A DNA stretch of 9,617 nt, taken from assembly GCA_023246885.1 (NCBI GenBank), contig JAHFHN010000018.1, positions 1 through 9,617 on the forward strand. Reading direction: 5' to 3'. Position numbers and translations under genes: made by a program. Source of the DNA: Microcaldota archaeon. Lineage in GTDB: Archaea > Micrarchaeota > Micrarchaeia > Norongarragalinales > UBA8480. Of this stretch, positions 1 to 6,883 are shown one piece after another. The notes beneath the pieces were generated by a model that saw only the letters and a program-made list of their open reading frames with translations, did no database searches and was not told where the DNA came from. The stretch's first letter is position 1; each line of letters opens with the position of its first letter.

Positions 1-34
1 AAACATAACTGTAAAAATAAGTACGCGTGTTTTT

Positions 35-727
35 TTAAGTGCTTAGCTCTCCTAGCTTCTTCTTTACTTCTTCTAGTGGCATTTTGGTTGTTAAAAGTGG
101 TATTTTTTCTGCTTCTGCAATTTTAACCGCCAGCTTGTCAACTTCATCAACATCATGCAGAATTATAAGCGCGGGTTTAATTGGCGTTACGCGCACTGCG
201 ACCATCGGACTACGCCCAGTTTCTACTCGTGTAAACAAGAGCGCGCGTTGTGAAGTGTTACTATAAACTTTTACAAAGTTTTCGTATGGTAGTTCCAAAA
301 TGACTTTTAAGCTGTCAAGCATTGTGCAGCCGAACACCCCTTTGCTTTGCTGTAATTTTGTTTCGCCAGAAACTATTTTTGCGTCAAGCACTTTAGCTAA
401 TTCTTTTCCGCTTACTTCGCGTGGAAAATTAAACACTTGAAAATATGATTCTGCGCCTTCATTGACTTCTTTAAACTGAGAAACTATTTTGCCACCATTT
501 AACGAGTCAATTGTGAACAACGCGTCTATAAACCGCTTAACCACCTGTATTCCTGGACTTTTGCGTCGGTTTCCTTCATAGTCACTTACTGTTGAAGGAG
601 TAATATCTAAATGTTGTGCTAATTCAGTTTGCGAGACGCCGAACACTTCGCGCCACTTTTTCATCGCTGCGCCTGGATTATCCGAAAGTGCAATTTCCCC
701 TGCAATTTTAACTTTTAACTGTTCCAT
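35..727 (-). CDS. XRE-family HTH transcriptional regulator, archaeal COG1709-like
   Basis: A 230-residue predicted DNA-binding regulator, probably cytoplasmic. An XRE/Cro-type helix-turn-helix lies at about residues 20-70: it runs from MKKWREVFGVSQTELA, with a recognition helix around TPSTVSDYEGNRR (43-55). A non-HTH domain follows from about 95 to the end. Its C-terminus (HDVDEVDKLAVKIAEAEKIP, then LLTTKMPLEEVKKKL) matches what I recall of the archaeal COG1709 regulators, where this domain is conserved but its ligand is unknown. The gene starts 53 bases after the stop of the tandem-HTH gene on the same strand. A TATA-like element at about 762-770 suggests its own promoter with a short leader; there is no convincing Shine-Dalgarno. 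The ATG at 725-727 is the natural start because the HTH follows directly. The family call is from memory of its motifs; the XRE HTH itself is clear. Confidence 0.82.
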   Translation of the reverse strand: MEQLKVKIAGEIALSDNPGAAMKKWREVFGVSQTELAQHLDITPSTVSDYEGNRRKSPGIQVVKRFIDALFTIDSLNGGKIVSQFKEVNEGAESYFQVFNFPREVSGKELAKVLDAKIVSGETKLQQSKGVFGCTMLDSLKVILELPYENFVKVYSNTSQRALLFTRVETGRSPMVAVRVTPIKPALIILHDVDEVDKLAVKIAEAEKIPLLTTKMPLEEVKKKLGELST

Positions 728-780
728 ATTGTTTGCTCAAAGATAAGTAAACCAAGCATAAGATAAAAACCCTTTTACTT
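728..780 (-). promoter_or_regulatory. Candidate promoter for the XRE regulator
   Basis: The 53-base gap holds, on the minus strand, a T-rich TATA-like element (GGTTTTTATC, complement of 762-771) centred about 40 bases before the ATG. That would give a transcript start around 740 and a leader of some 13 bases. AGATAA occurs twice on the plus strand, at 741-746 and 761-766, exactly 20 bases apart. This could be an operator for the regulator itself, but repeats this short are common in AT-rich DNA. Confidence 0.35.
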
Positions 781-1986
781 TCAATTTTTATTTAATACTT
801 CGTGCACAGGTAATCTGTATTTAGCACGAAATTTTCTTTCCAATTCGAGATATCTCGCCTTTGCTTTTCTAAGTCTATTCCTCTTTTTAATTGCTTCATC
901 AAATTTTGCCCGCTTTTTTGCATCGCCAGTTCCCACCCTATCTTGATGATTTTTTGTCGCTTGTATAACTGCTGCTTTTATGGCGTCGTCAAACAACTTC
1001 AAATCTTTTTGAACCGTTTCATTTCTAACTGACAAATTTATTCTTGCACGGCCAGCGTTTTCTTCACGTACTTCTGGCATTTGCATATCCCACCATTGTT
1101 GAGCTTCGGGTTTTTCAACTAATTCAAGTGGCCCAGGCAAATGTTCTCCAGCTTGAACCCGTTTGCGATATTTATTTAATAGCGTTCTACTTGTGATCCC
1201 AAGTCGTTGAAGCGCAACTCTATTGGGCAAGTGCATTGTTTCTGCTACTCTTAGCAAAAAGTTAAACCGTTGGCGTTGAATTTCGCCAGTGGCGTTTATT
1301 CCCGCCATTCTCAGATGGTGCTTAACTGATTTTCGGTCTTTGTCAAGCGCTCTGGCAGTTGCATTTATTGCGCCGTATGTTAAATGCTTTTTAAGTTGCT
1401 TTTGAAACTCTTCAACAATCCTCTGCCTTAGAATTGCATTTTCCGGAAACCTTTCGCCAACATGTAATCGCTGTATAGTTTTTGGGTGCAAGTATTTCAA
1501 TAAACCCATAAATTTGCTTCGCACACTTTGATTGCTCTTGTAACCAAGTTCTTTTGCAATTTCAGCATAGTTTTTTCCTTGTAAACGAAGTCGAATAATG
1601 TCTCCGTGTGCTCGTGTTAGTCTAGGGTAAAGCCGCTTCGCTGCTTGCGGATCTACTCTTCGAATTTTTCTAAGTATACTTCGCACATTGTCTCTTGAAA
1701 TAAGTGGTTCTTCTCTGGCTATTTGTGCGGCAGATTTTCCTGCAAGTGTTTTTGCTAAAATACGGTGATCTTGGTCGGTTAATTGATTTTGCCGTGCTTT
1801 GCGTGCGTCTTCGATTCGCTTTAATGTTCTTGGATCTAGGAACGGTTTCATCGTAGCGAGTCGCATTCCAATTCCTTTTTCGCTGATCTTTTCATCTTTT
1901 CCTATTTCGCCTTGAGTTCTACCTTTAAGTAACTCGCGTAAAACAAGCCCGTGTTTTTTTGATATTTTACCTCTTCCGCCCGGCAT
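781..1986 (-). CDS. Tandem helix-turn-helix repeat protein of unknown function
   Basis: A strongly basic 401-residue protein that I do not recognise as a named family. Its N-terminal half carries three related units, at about residues 12-58, 74-119 and 127-174. Each starts with His, has a hydrophobic helix, a G-K/R-x-x-x-x-(E/Q)-I turn (G22, G83, G137), a recognition-like helix, and ends in (D/H)-P-x-x-x-(K/Q)-R-(I/L). They resemble sigma-region-4/LuxR/FixJ HTHs. Two more HTH-like segments follow at about 198-230 and 243-276. The C-terminus, about 340-390, is charged, Lys/Arg-rich and probably coiled coil. No nuclease, ATPase or DDE catalytic motif is visible. The ATG at 1984-1986 lies one base after the stop of the DNPH1-like gene (TAA-A-ATG), implying one transcript with coupled translation. 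DNA binding is inferred; a regulator or nucleoid-type architectural protein are both possible. Confidence 0.75.
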   Translation of the reverse strand: MPGGRGKISKKHGLVLRELLKGRTQGEIGKDEKISEKGIGMRLATMKPFLDPRTLKRIEDARKARQNQLTDQDHRILAKTLAGKSAAQIAREEPLISRDNVRSILRKIRRVDPQAAKRLYPRLTRAHGDIIRLRLQGKNYAEIAKELGYKSNQSVRSKFMGLLKYLHPKTIQRLHVGERFPENAILRQRIVEEFQKQLKKHLTYGAINATARALDKDRKSVKHHLRMAGINATGEIQRQRFNFLLRVAETMHLPNRVALQRLGITSRTLLNKYRKRVQAGEHLPGPLELVEKPEAQQWWDMQMPEVREENAGRARINLSVRNETVQKDLKLFDDAIKAAVIQATKNHQDRVGTGDAKKRAKFDEAIKKRNRLRKAKARYLELERKFRAKYRLPVHEVLNKN

Positions 1987-1987
1987 T

Positions 1988-2407
1988 TTATTTAGTATTC
2001 AACTCCGTGAAAAATTCGTCAATTAGTATATTTGCTTCTTCTAGTGAAGCGTAGCGCTTAGTTTTGAAAAATTTATTTCCGCTTATCATTGGCGATAACC
2101 TGCGTATTTCGCCGTTGTAAAGACACAAATTTGCTTTTTTCCACTCCTCTGTTTTGCCTAACTCGTAGCCAACGCCAAGCGAAGGAGTTGAAACCTCTGC
2201 AACTATCGCATCCGCTTCTTTGACCCACTTGTAGTCTCGTTGAAAAATAACCTCTGCAGGTGCATCTTGACCTAAATTTGTTAATGTATTATCTCCCACG
2301 TGTTCGGTTAATACTTCGCCGTAGTTTTTCAAATGTTCAATTAGCTTAGCGTAAGTTTCAGCATCTTGCCGTCCGCCCCGAATTGAAGCTGCAAAGTAAA
2401 TTTTCAT
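1988..2407 (-). CDS. DNPH1/Rcl-like 2'-deoxynucleoside 5'-phosphate N-hydrolase
   Basis: A 139-residue protein of the nucleoside 2-deoxyribosyltransferase superfamily, closest to animal DNPH1 (Rcl). That enzyme cleaves the N-glycosidic bond of deoxynucleoside 5'-monophosphates to give a free base and deoxyribose 5-phosphate, acting in nucleotide salvage or sanitation of modified dNMPs. Seen here: the N-terminal YFAASIRGGRQD (4-15), LTEHV (33-37), QRDYKW (56-61) and VAEVSTPSLGVGYELG (69-84), which align motif for motif with mammalian Rcl. Y4, D58, S76 and E82 fall where Rcl has its active-site Tyr, Asp, Ser and nucleophilic Glu, so the enzyme should be active. Length matches the compact DNPH1 type. 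The start is upstream of the first beta strand; no strong Shine-Dalgarno is present, and a TATA-like TTTTAAC about 30 bases upstream suggests a near-leaderless transcript. It is the first gene of a pair with the tandem-HTH protein. Confidence 0.88.
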   Translation of the reverse strand: MKIYFAASIRGGRQDAETYAKLIEHLKNYGEVLTEHVGDNTLTNLGQDAPAEVIFQRDYKWVKEADAIVAEVSTPSLGVGYELGKTEEWKKANLCLYNGEIRRLSPMISGNKFFKTKRYASLEEANILIDEFFTELNTK

Positions 2408-2659
2408 TTTATTTTTTCACTTTCTTCTTTTGTTGTTAAAACTCGGGAATCAATAACCTTACTACGTGAACTGTTAAAAACTGGCTTCTTTTTGATATGC
2501 AAACATTTATAGGCTGGCTTTTTTCTATTAATTTACTTATATTTTTACTATAAGGCTCAAAGACTTCTTATTTTAAGCAGTAATTCAGTAATAAAATTAT
2601 AGTGAAAAAAAGTAAATTTATTTAAAAATAAAAAATATTAGAGGAATTGAATTAGATTT
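2408..2659. promoter_or_regulatory. Divergent intergenic promoter region
   Basis: A 252-base AT-rich stretch between the minus-strand DNPH1-like gene and the plus-strand PIN-ATPase; no RNA gene or convincing small ORF. For the minus strand, TTAAAAC at 2436-2442 (read GTTTTAA) is suitably placed for a start of transcription near 2413. For the plus strand, an A/T block at about 2616-2632 (including TTTAAAAATA, 2621-2630) would place a start near 2650. A more canonical element, GCAAACATTTATAGG, lies at 2499-2513 and would give a longer leader. It is flanked by two copies of CTGGCTT (2481-2487 and 2514-2520), 33 bases apart. GAGG at 2641-2644 is the only Shine-Dalgarno-like sequence for the PIN-ATPase, 15 bases from its ATG. 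These assignments are by eye. Confidence 0.45.
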
Positions 2660-4072
2660 ATGTCTACAATAGAAAATAGTATAATCATAGTGCCAGATAC
2701 TGGTGCTTTGATCGATGGGCGAATAACCCAAAAATTAGTTAACTTAGAAGCAAAGCACCCGAGAGTATTGGTGCACAACAGCGTAGTTGCTGAATTAGAA
2801 TATCAAGCTAATAGTGGTAAAGAAATTGGATTTTCAGGATTATCTGAATTACGTCAATTAACTTCACTTGCAGCGCAAGGTACAATTACTCTTGAATTTA
2901 TTGGCGAAAGGCCAACTGCATCTGAAATTGAAGGTGCGAAGTTCGGAGAGATTGACTCAAAAATACGCCAATTGGCTTTTGAACACAAAGGGCAATTAAT
3001 TACAACCGACAAAGTTCAATCTGAAGTAGCAAGCGCGCAAGGGATTAATGTACTTTACTTGCAGCCAGTAATCACCAAGCTTGAATTTTCTCTTACTAAG
3101 TACTTTACGCCAAACACGATGTCACTTCATTTAAAAGAAGGGATTACCCCGCGTGCAAAACAAGGTAAACCAGGAGAATTCAAGTTAGTTGAAATTCGCG
3201 ACTCTCCAGTTACTCGAAAAGAATTAGAAAAAATCGCGCAAGAATGCGTTGAATTTGCACGACGTTCACCCAACTCGTTTATTGAAATTGACCAAAATGG
3301 TTTAACTGTAATACAAGCCGCTGAATACCGGGTTACATACACGCGTCCACCGCTTTCAGACACTTTTGAACTAACTGCTGTTCGACCAATTGTAAAATTG
3401 GGCTTACATGACTATAAGTTGACAAAGAAATTATTTGAAGCACTTACAAACCGTGCAGAGGGAGTGCTAGTAGCTGGCCCGCCTGGAAGTGGCAAGTCAA
3501 CGCTTGCAACTGCACTTGCTGATTATCACGCTTCTTGTGACAAGATTGTCAAAACAGTTGAAAGCCCAAGAGACTTGCAAGTTGGCGATGACATTACTCA
3601 ATATGCAATTGGAGAAGACCCTTCAATAATAAACGACGTGCTCTTGCTAGTTCGGCCTGATTATACGGTTTACGACGAAGTACGCAAAACTGTGGACTTC
3701 ATCACTTTTACTGACTTGCGTTTAGCTGGAATTGGAATGGTTGGAGTAGTTCACGCTTCTAAAGCAATTGATGCAGTCCAACGTTTCATTGGCAAAGTTG
3801 AACTCGGGATGATTCCACAAATAATTGACACAATTGTGTTCGTTAGCAAGGGCAGTATTTCCAAAGTTTATAATCTTAAATTTGCAGTGAAGACACCAAG
3901 CGGCATGACTGAACGCGACTTAGCGCGACCTGTAATTGAAGTGCGTGATTTTGAAACAAATGCACTTGAATATGAAATTTACACTTTCGGTGAAGAAACA
4001 GTTGTCTATCCAGTTACTGCGCGCGATACGTTTAAAACCAAGCAAGGGCCAAGGCCACATTGGAAGCGATGA
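2660..4072 (+). CDS. PIN domain-VirB11-like ATPase fusion (PINc/VapC family ATPase, COG1855-like)
   Basis: A 470-residue cytoplasmic protein joining a PIN-type nuclease domain to a secretion-type (VirB11/PilT-like) ATPase. The family is widespread in archaea and thought to act on RNA, though its substrate is not known. The PIN domain fills about residues 8-135, with a full acidic set: D13 (in VPDTGALIDG), E45 (VVAELEYQ), D99 and D117 (LITTDK), so nuclease activity is plausible. The ATPase follows at about 235-420: Walker A GPPGSGKST at 273-281 (K279), an acidic DE pair at 339-340 in VYDEVR, and a His-box-like VVHASKAIDAVQRF around H365. The C-terminus is short and basic. Family members as I recall them are often near 600 residues with a C-terminal KH-type RNA-binding region, so this copy looks trimmed. 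The in-frame stop TGA at 2648-2650 excludes a start far upstream. Its stop overlaps the next gene's start as ATGA. Confidence 0.92.
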   Translation: MSTIENSIIIVPDTGALIDGRITQKLVNLEAKHPRVLVHNSVVAELEYQANSGKEIGFSGLSELRQLTSLAAQGTITLEFIGERPTASEIEGAKFGEIDSKIRQLAFEHKGQLITTDKVQSEVASAQGINVLYLQPVITKLEFSLTKYFTPNTMSLHLKEGITPRAKQGKPGEFKLVEIRDSPVTRKELEKIAQECVEFARRSPNSFIEIDQNGLTVIQAAEYRVTYTRPPLSDTFELTAVRPIVKLGLHDYKLTKKLFEALTNRAEGVLVAGPPGSGKSTLATALADYHASCDKIVKTVESPRDLQVGDDITQYAIGEDPSIINDVLLLVRPDYTVYDEVRKTVDFITFTDLRLAGIGMVGVVHASKAIDAVQRFIGKVELGMIPQIIDTIVFVSKGSISKVYNLKFAVKTPSGMTERDLARPVIEVRDFETNALEYEIYTFGEETVVYPVTARDTFKTKQGPRPHWKR

Positions 4073-4728
4073 AACCAACTCAAAAGTTTAATCCATTAGG
4101 CAAAGCGCGCCAACTTCAAAATGCGTTTACTGAATTAACTTTTAGAGATATACACTTGTCTGTTTCTTCTCCAGTTTACTGCCCAGCTGAAGATTCTTTT
4201 CTTCTAGCTAAAGCCGTGCAAGGGTTTGCAGTTGGTAGCGTACTTGACTTAGGAACTGGTTCTGGCATTCAAGCTATAGTTGCTGCAAAGAAAAACGAAG
4301 TCAACCACGTAACCGCAGTTGACTTGAACAAAATTGCGTTGTCAACTGCACAAGAAAATGCAAAAGCAAATCACGCTGAGAAAAAAATCGCTTTTGTTCA
4401 TTCAAACTTATTTGAAAACGTAACGGGTAAATTTGACGTGATTGTTTTTAACCCGCCGTATGTCCCAGTTGAAGCTGATGAAAAACTAGACGATGAATCA
4501 ATGGCATGGCACGGCGGAGCAACAGGCAGAACCACTTTAGATCCGTTTCTCTCAACTTTTGCTAATTACTTACAACCAAATGGAACCCTACTTTTATTGC
4601 AAAGCAGTTTGAACAACCCAGAACAAACAATAACTGAGTTAAAAAAGCAGGGATTCACAACCGAAATCCACTCAACTGACTCATTCTTTTTTGAAAAAAT
4701 ATTTGTATTAGTAGCCAGAAGAGCATAA
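4069..4728 (+). CDS. HEMK2/Mtq2-like release-factor glutamine methyltransferase
   Basis: A class I SAM-dependent methyltransferase of 219 residues, predicted to methylate the Gln of the GGQ motif in archaeal release factor aRF1, thereby supporting peptide release at the ribosome. Seen here: PAEDSFLL (39-46), typical of this subfamily; SAM motif I LDLGTGSGIQ (59-68); the acidic end of strand 2 in AVDLN (D85); the Gln/Asn-N5-methylating signature NPPYVP (128-133); and WHGGATGR (147-154), close to the WAGGxxGR of HEMK2/Mtq2. The N-terminus carries about 25 residues more than the compact family core. I prefer the ATG at 4069 because it overlaps the PIN-ATPase stop as ATGA, a classic coupled junction; a TTG at 4060 would add three residues. 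Shared transcription with the PIN-ATPase is likely. Methylation of other targets, as known for HEMK2 relatives, cannot be excluded. Confidence 0.9.
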   Translation: MKPTQKFNPLGKARQLQNAFTELTFRDIHLSVSSPVYCPAEDSFLLAKAVQGFAVGSVLDLGTGSGIQAIVAAKKNEVNHVTAVDLNKIALSTAQENAKANHAEKKIAFVHSNLFENVTGKFDVIVFNPPYVPVEADEKLDDESMAWHGGATGRTTLDPFLSTFANYLQPNGTLLLLQSSLNNPEQTITELKKQGFTTEIHSTDSFFFEKIFVLVARRA

Positions 4729-4761
4729 TAAGTAAAAGCAGAAAAATGCCGCAATTATGAT

Positions 4762-6027
4762 TTATCCGAATAAGTTTTGTTTTGTTGGCTCTTGCATTGC
4801 CGTTGGTTCATCTGGCTTTTTCTTTGAAAGCATCTTCAAAGCAAAATAACCTACAATTAAAATCAACACGAGCCCAATGTAAAGATTAGTATTATCGCTC
4901 TTCTGTGGCTGTGTTGGCGCTACAGTTGTGTTGCACTTGTCAATTTCTCGTTTTACTTTTGACAATTGCGTTTGCGTAAGTGTAACATTAGCAATTACTG
5001 CACTGAATTGATTTGCCTGTTGTGCAGATAATACATCTTGCCAGTTTTTTTCTAACTTGCCGACTTCAGGAGTTACCGCAATGCATTCTACTAGCTCACT
5101 TTTTCTTCTAATTATCTCTTCTGTTGTTGCTTTTATGCCATTAACTGCTTCATCTGAGTCTGTTTTCTGTTTACGGTATAAGTAACTGCGAATTGAGTCA
5201 TTTATTCTATTTTGAGTTTGTTGCGAATTAATTATTCCAAAATTGTTTAAGGCATTTTGAAGTGCTGAACTTGTTGGGAGTTTATCTAACCCAATGAGAA
5301 AAGCGGTTTGTAATCCGGGTTTGAATTGGTTTTGGTCTATTCCTTTTTGGGTTAATTCATTTGACTTGTTTATAATTGCTTTTTGATAATCTTCGCCGTT
5401 TTTAACTGTAGTAAATAGCGTTTTGAAAGTAGTGTTGTAACGTGTTACTATTGTATTTAGAGTTTGGCTTGAATATTCTTGGTCAAACAAGTCTTGCGTT
5501 TCTACCCCGTAGTCAACTTCTTCTTTGAGTTTTTCAATTTGTACTGTAAATTGTGAGTGAGCGACTTGTATAGCTGTAATTGTTTCATCAATTTTTGCCA
5601 AGTTTGAATCAACTTGTTCCAAGCTAGTCTGTGCTTGCTGTCGACTGCTTTCTCCAGAATCCAATGCCCTTTTCAATTCAGCGAATGACAGCTTATTTTC
5701 ACTTAAAAATTCGTTGAGAAAAGTTAGTTTGGAATCAAAAGAATAAACTTTAACAAGCGTGGTTTCATCTTCTACTAGCACTCCGTTATCCGCATCTACA
5801 ACTGCCACTGTGTTTCTGATGGTGGGGTCACTTGCGGGATGGAAATAGATTACGTAATAGTTTTTGCCATCAACTAGATAAGGTCTTTGAATGATTGTTG
5901 CTTCTTCGCCGTCGCGGATGTACGCGTGCGTTAAGTCAAGCGCTTGTTGGCTTGGTATAATTGCATGTATTTGTACGACTAGTACTAGAAACGCAAATAA
6001 AGCAGTTTTTACCAAAACTTTCGGCAT
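4762..6027 (-). CDS. Membrane-anchored extracytoplasmic protein with PepSY-like domain and helical stalk
   Basis: A 421-residue predicted type I membrane protein of unknown function. Residues 4-22 are a signal peptide (KTALFAFLVLVV core, likely cut after IHA). Residues 24-85 look PepSY-like: a helix from SQQALDLTHAYI, strands around NYYVIYFHP, then VAVVDADNGVLVED. About 100-175 and further parts up to 360 are Gln/Glu/Lys-rich helices with coiled-coil character. Cys315 and Cys365 are the only cysteines noticed and could pair. Five N-x-S/T sequons lie in the exterior part, fitting a surface glycoprotein. A single membrane helix at about 381-398 is followed by a basic 24-residue tail (KMLSKKKPDE...), placing the C-terminus inside. 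The start is supported by AAGAGG (complement of 6033-6038) five bases upstream of the ATG. It faces the methyltransferase gene tail to tail, 33 bases apart, and is divergent from the TrmJ-like gene. No enzymatic motif is visible. Confidence 0.8.
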   Translation of the reverse strand: MPKVLVKTALFAFLVLVVQIHAIIPSQQALDLTHAYIRDGEEATIIQRPYLVDGKNYYVIYFHPASDPTIRNTVAVVDADNGVLVEDETTLVKVYSFDSKLTFLNEFLSENKLSFAELKRALDSGESSRQQAQTSLEQVDSNLAKIDETITAIQVAHSQFTVQIEKLKEEVDYGVETQDLFDQEYSSQTLNTIVTRYNTTFKTLFTTVKNGEDYQKAIINKSNELTQKGIDQNQFKPGLQTAFLIGLDKLPTSSALQNALNNFGIINSQQTQNRINDSIRSYLYRKQKTDSDEAVNGIKATTEEIIRRKSELVECIAVTPEVGKLEKNWQDVLSAQQANQFSAVIANVTLTQTQLSKVKREIDKCNTTVAPTQPQKSDNTNLYIGLVLILIVGYFALKMLSKKKPDEPTAMQEPTKQNLFG

Positions 6028-6142
6028 TTTATCCTCTTATATCTCTTTAAGCTCTATAAATGACGTGTGCATCTTTTATTCGTTTTTTTGTAATTAAACT
6101 TGCAAAGTTTTTAAACCGTAGTATTCTTCGAGGAGAAATTCA
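6028..6142. promoter_or_regulatory. Divergent promoter region with two Shine-Dalgarno sequences
   Basis: These 115 bases separate the minus-strand membrane-protein gene from the plus-strand TrmJ-like gene. Both starts have good ribosome-binding sites: AAGAGG (complement of 6033-6038) five bases from the minus-strand ATG, and GAGGAG at 6130-6135 seven bases from the plus-strand ATG at 6143. TATA-like candidates include TATAAAT at 6055-6061, GTTTAATTA on the minus strand (complement of 6091-6099), and GCAAAG followed by TTTTTAAA (6102-6115). The last sits so near the TrmJ-like start that its use would nearly remove the Shine-Dalgarno, so 6055-6061 may serve the plus strand instead. Which element serves which gene cannot be fixed by eye. 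Confidence 0.5.
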
Positions 6143-6883
6143 ATGGAATTCGCTGGTTCGCGCAAAGTCAAACGCCCTTTACCTGTTCGTGTAATTTTGG
6201 TACAGCCAGAGTATTCGATGAATGTTGGAATGGTTGCGCGCGTTGTTAAAAATTTTGGAGTTACTGACTTAGCGTTCGTTCAACCTAAATGTGCTATTGA
6301 TTTTGAATCGTACAAGTTTGCAAAGCACTCTAAAGAGATACTTGATGAAGCAAAGAATTTTGATTCACTTGAAAAAGCAACAAATGGTTTTGATCTTGTT
6401 ATTGGCACAACTGGTGTTATCAATCGGTTTACGGGCAATTTGAAAAATTGTGTTTCGTTGCCCGAGTTAAACTCACTAGTAGCTGGAAAGAGAATTGCGA
6501 TTGTTTTTGGTTCAGAAGGAAACGGATTGTCGCAAAGCGACTTAGCCGCATGTGACGTTCTAGCCACTATTCCGGCTGACCCTGCGCACCCTATTCTAAA
6601 CTTATCTCATTCAGTTGCAGTTGTACTTTATTCACTTTTCTACTCTAAGCATGTCAAGCCAAAATACGCAGCTGCTGAAAAAAAAGAAATAGATGCTTTA
6701 ACTTACTTATTTTCACAACTTGTTGACGCAGCAGTGAAAAGCAAGTCCGAACTTCATGACCCACAAAAAGCAAAACTAGCGTTTAAGCGAGTCATAGGCC
6801 GGGCAAACATAGCCGCAACTGAAGCGCAAACATTAATGGCAGTACTTTCTCGTACCGCGAAAAAGCTGAAATTATCAAAATAA
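6143..6883 (+). CDS. trmJ: TrmJ-like tRNA (cytidine/uridine 2'-O)-methyltransferase, SPOUT family
   Basis: A 246-residue SPOUT-fold, SAM-dependent RNA 2'-O-ribose methyltransferase; family relatives in bacteria and archaea methylate position 32 in the tRNA anticodon loop. Motif 1 is VILVQPEYSMNVGMVARVVK (17-36), with the invariant Asn27 and the catalytic-type Arg33. Motif 2 is VFGSEGNGLS (121-130); many TrmJ proteins have FGRE here, while the Ser form is seen in other TrmH-group enzymes. Motif 3 is PILNLSHSVAVVLY (150-163), forming the trefoil knot. A helical C-terminal extension from about 170 fits the TrmJ dimerisation/tRNA-binding region. GAGGAG at 6130-6135 fixes the ATG at 6143. Its 3' end overlaps the opposite-strand 97-residue gene by nine bases. 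The family is certain; the exact tRNA position is inferred. Confidence 0.92.
   Translation: MEFAGSRKVKRPLPVRVILVQPEYSMNVGMVARVVKNFGVTDLAFVQPKCAIDFESYKFAKHSKEILDEAKNFDSLEKATNGFDLVIGTTGVINRFTGNLKNCVSLPELNSLVAGKRIAIVFGSEGNGLSQSDLAACDVLATIPADPAHPILNLSHSVAVVLYSLFYSKHVKPKYAAAEKKEIDALTYLFSQLVDAAVKSKSELHDPQKAKLAFKRVIGRANIAATEAQTLMAVLSRTAKKLKLSK

Noticed and set aside
1..34. Possible terminator downstream of the XRE regulator (T-run on the minus strand at about 13-17)
   Set aside because: Only five consecutive T residues in an AT-rich edge sequence, with no supporting structure; too weak to list as a feature.
39..266. 75-codon plus-strand frame opposite the XRE regulator
   Set aside because: Ser/Thr-rich translation typical of an antisense shadow of the regulator's C-terminal domain.
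781..1986. Tandem-HTH protein considered as a transposase or sigma factor
   Set aside because: No DDE or other catalytic residues, no terminal inverted repeats nearby, and no sigma region 2; archaea do not use sigma factors.
2497..2553. An 18-residue hydrophobic plus-strand ORF (MQTFIGWLFSI...) in the divergent intergenic region
   Set aside because: No Shine-Dalgarno precedes it, the region is AT-rich and such short hydrophobic frames arise by chance; it also overlaps the TATA-like element.
2408..2659. Searched for a C/D-box guide RNA, tRNA or riboswitch in the largest gap
   Set aside because: No paired C (RUGAUGA) and D (CUGA) boxes, no cloverleaf and no long inverted repeat were found by eye.
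3127..3363. 78-codon minus-strand open frame inside the PIN-ATPase gene
   Set aside because: Shadow frame of a well-supported gene; its translation shows no domain pattern.
4566..4754. 62-codon minus-strand frame over the 3' end of the methyltransferase gene
   Set aside because: Mostly overlaps the conserved methyltransferase and shows no independent signal; treated as a shadow frame.
6280..6567. 95-codon minus-strand open frame inside the TrmJ-like gene
   Set aside because: It lies wholly within the conserved SPOUT coding sequence and has no recognisable motif or ribosome-binding site.
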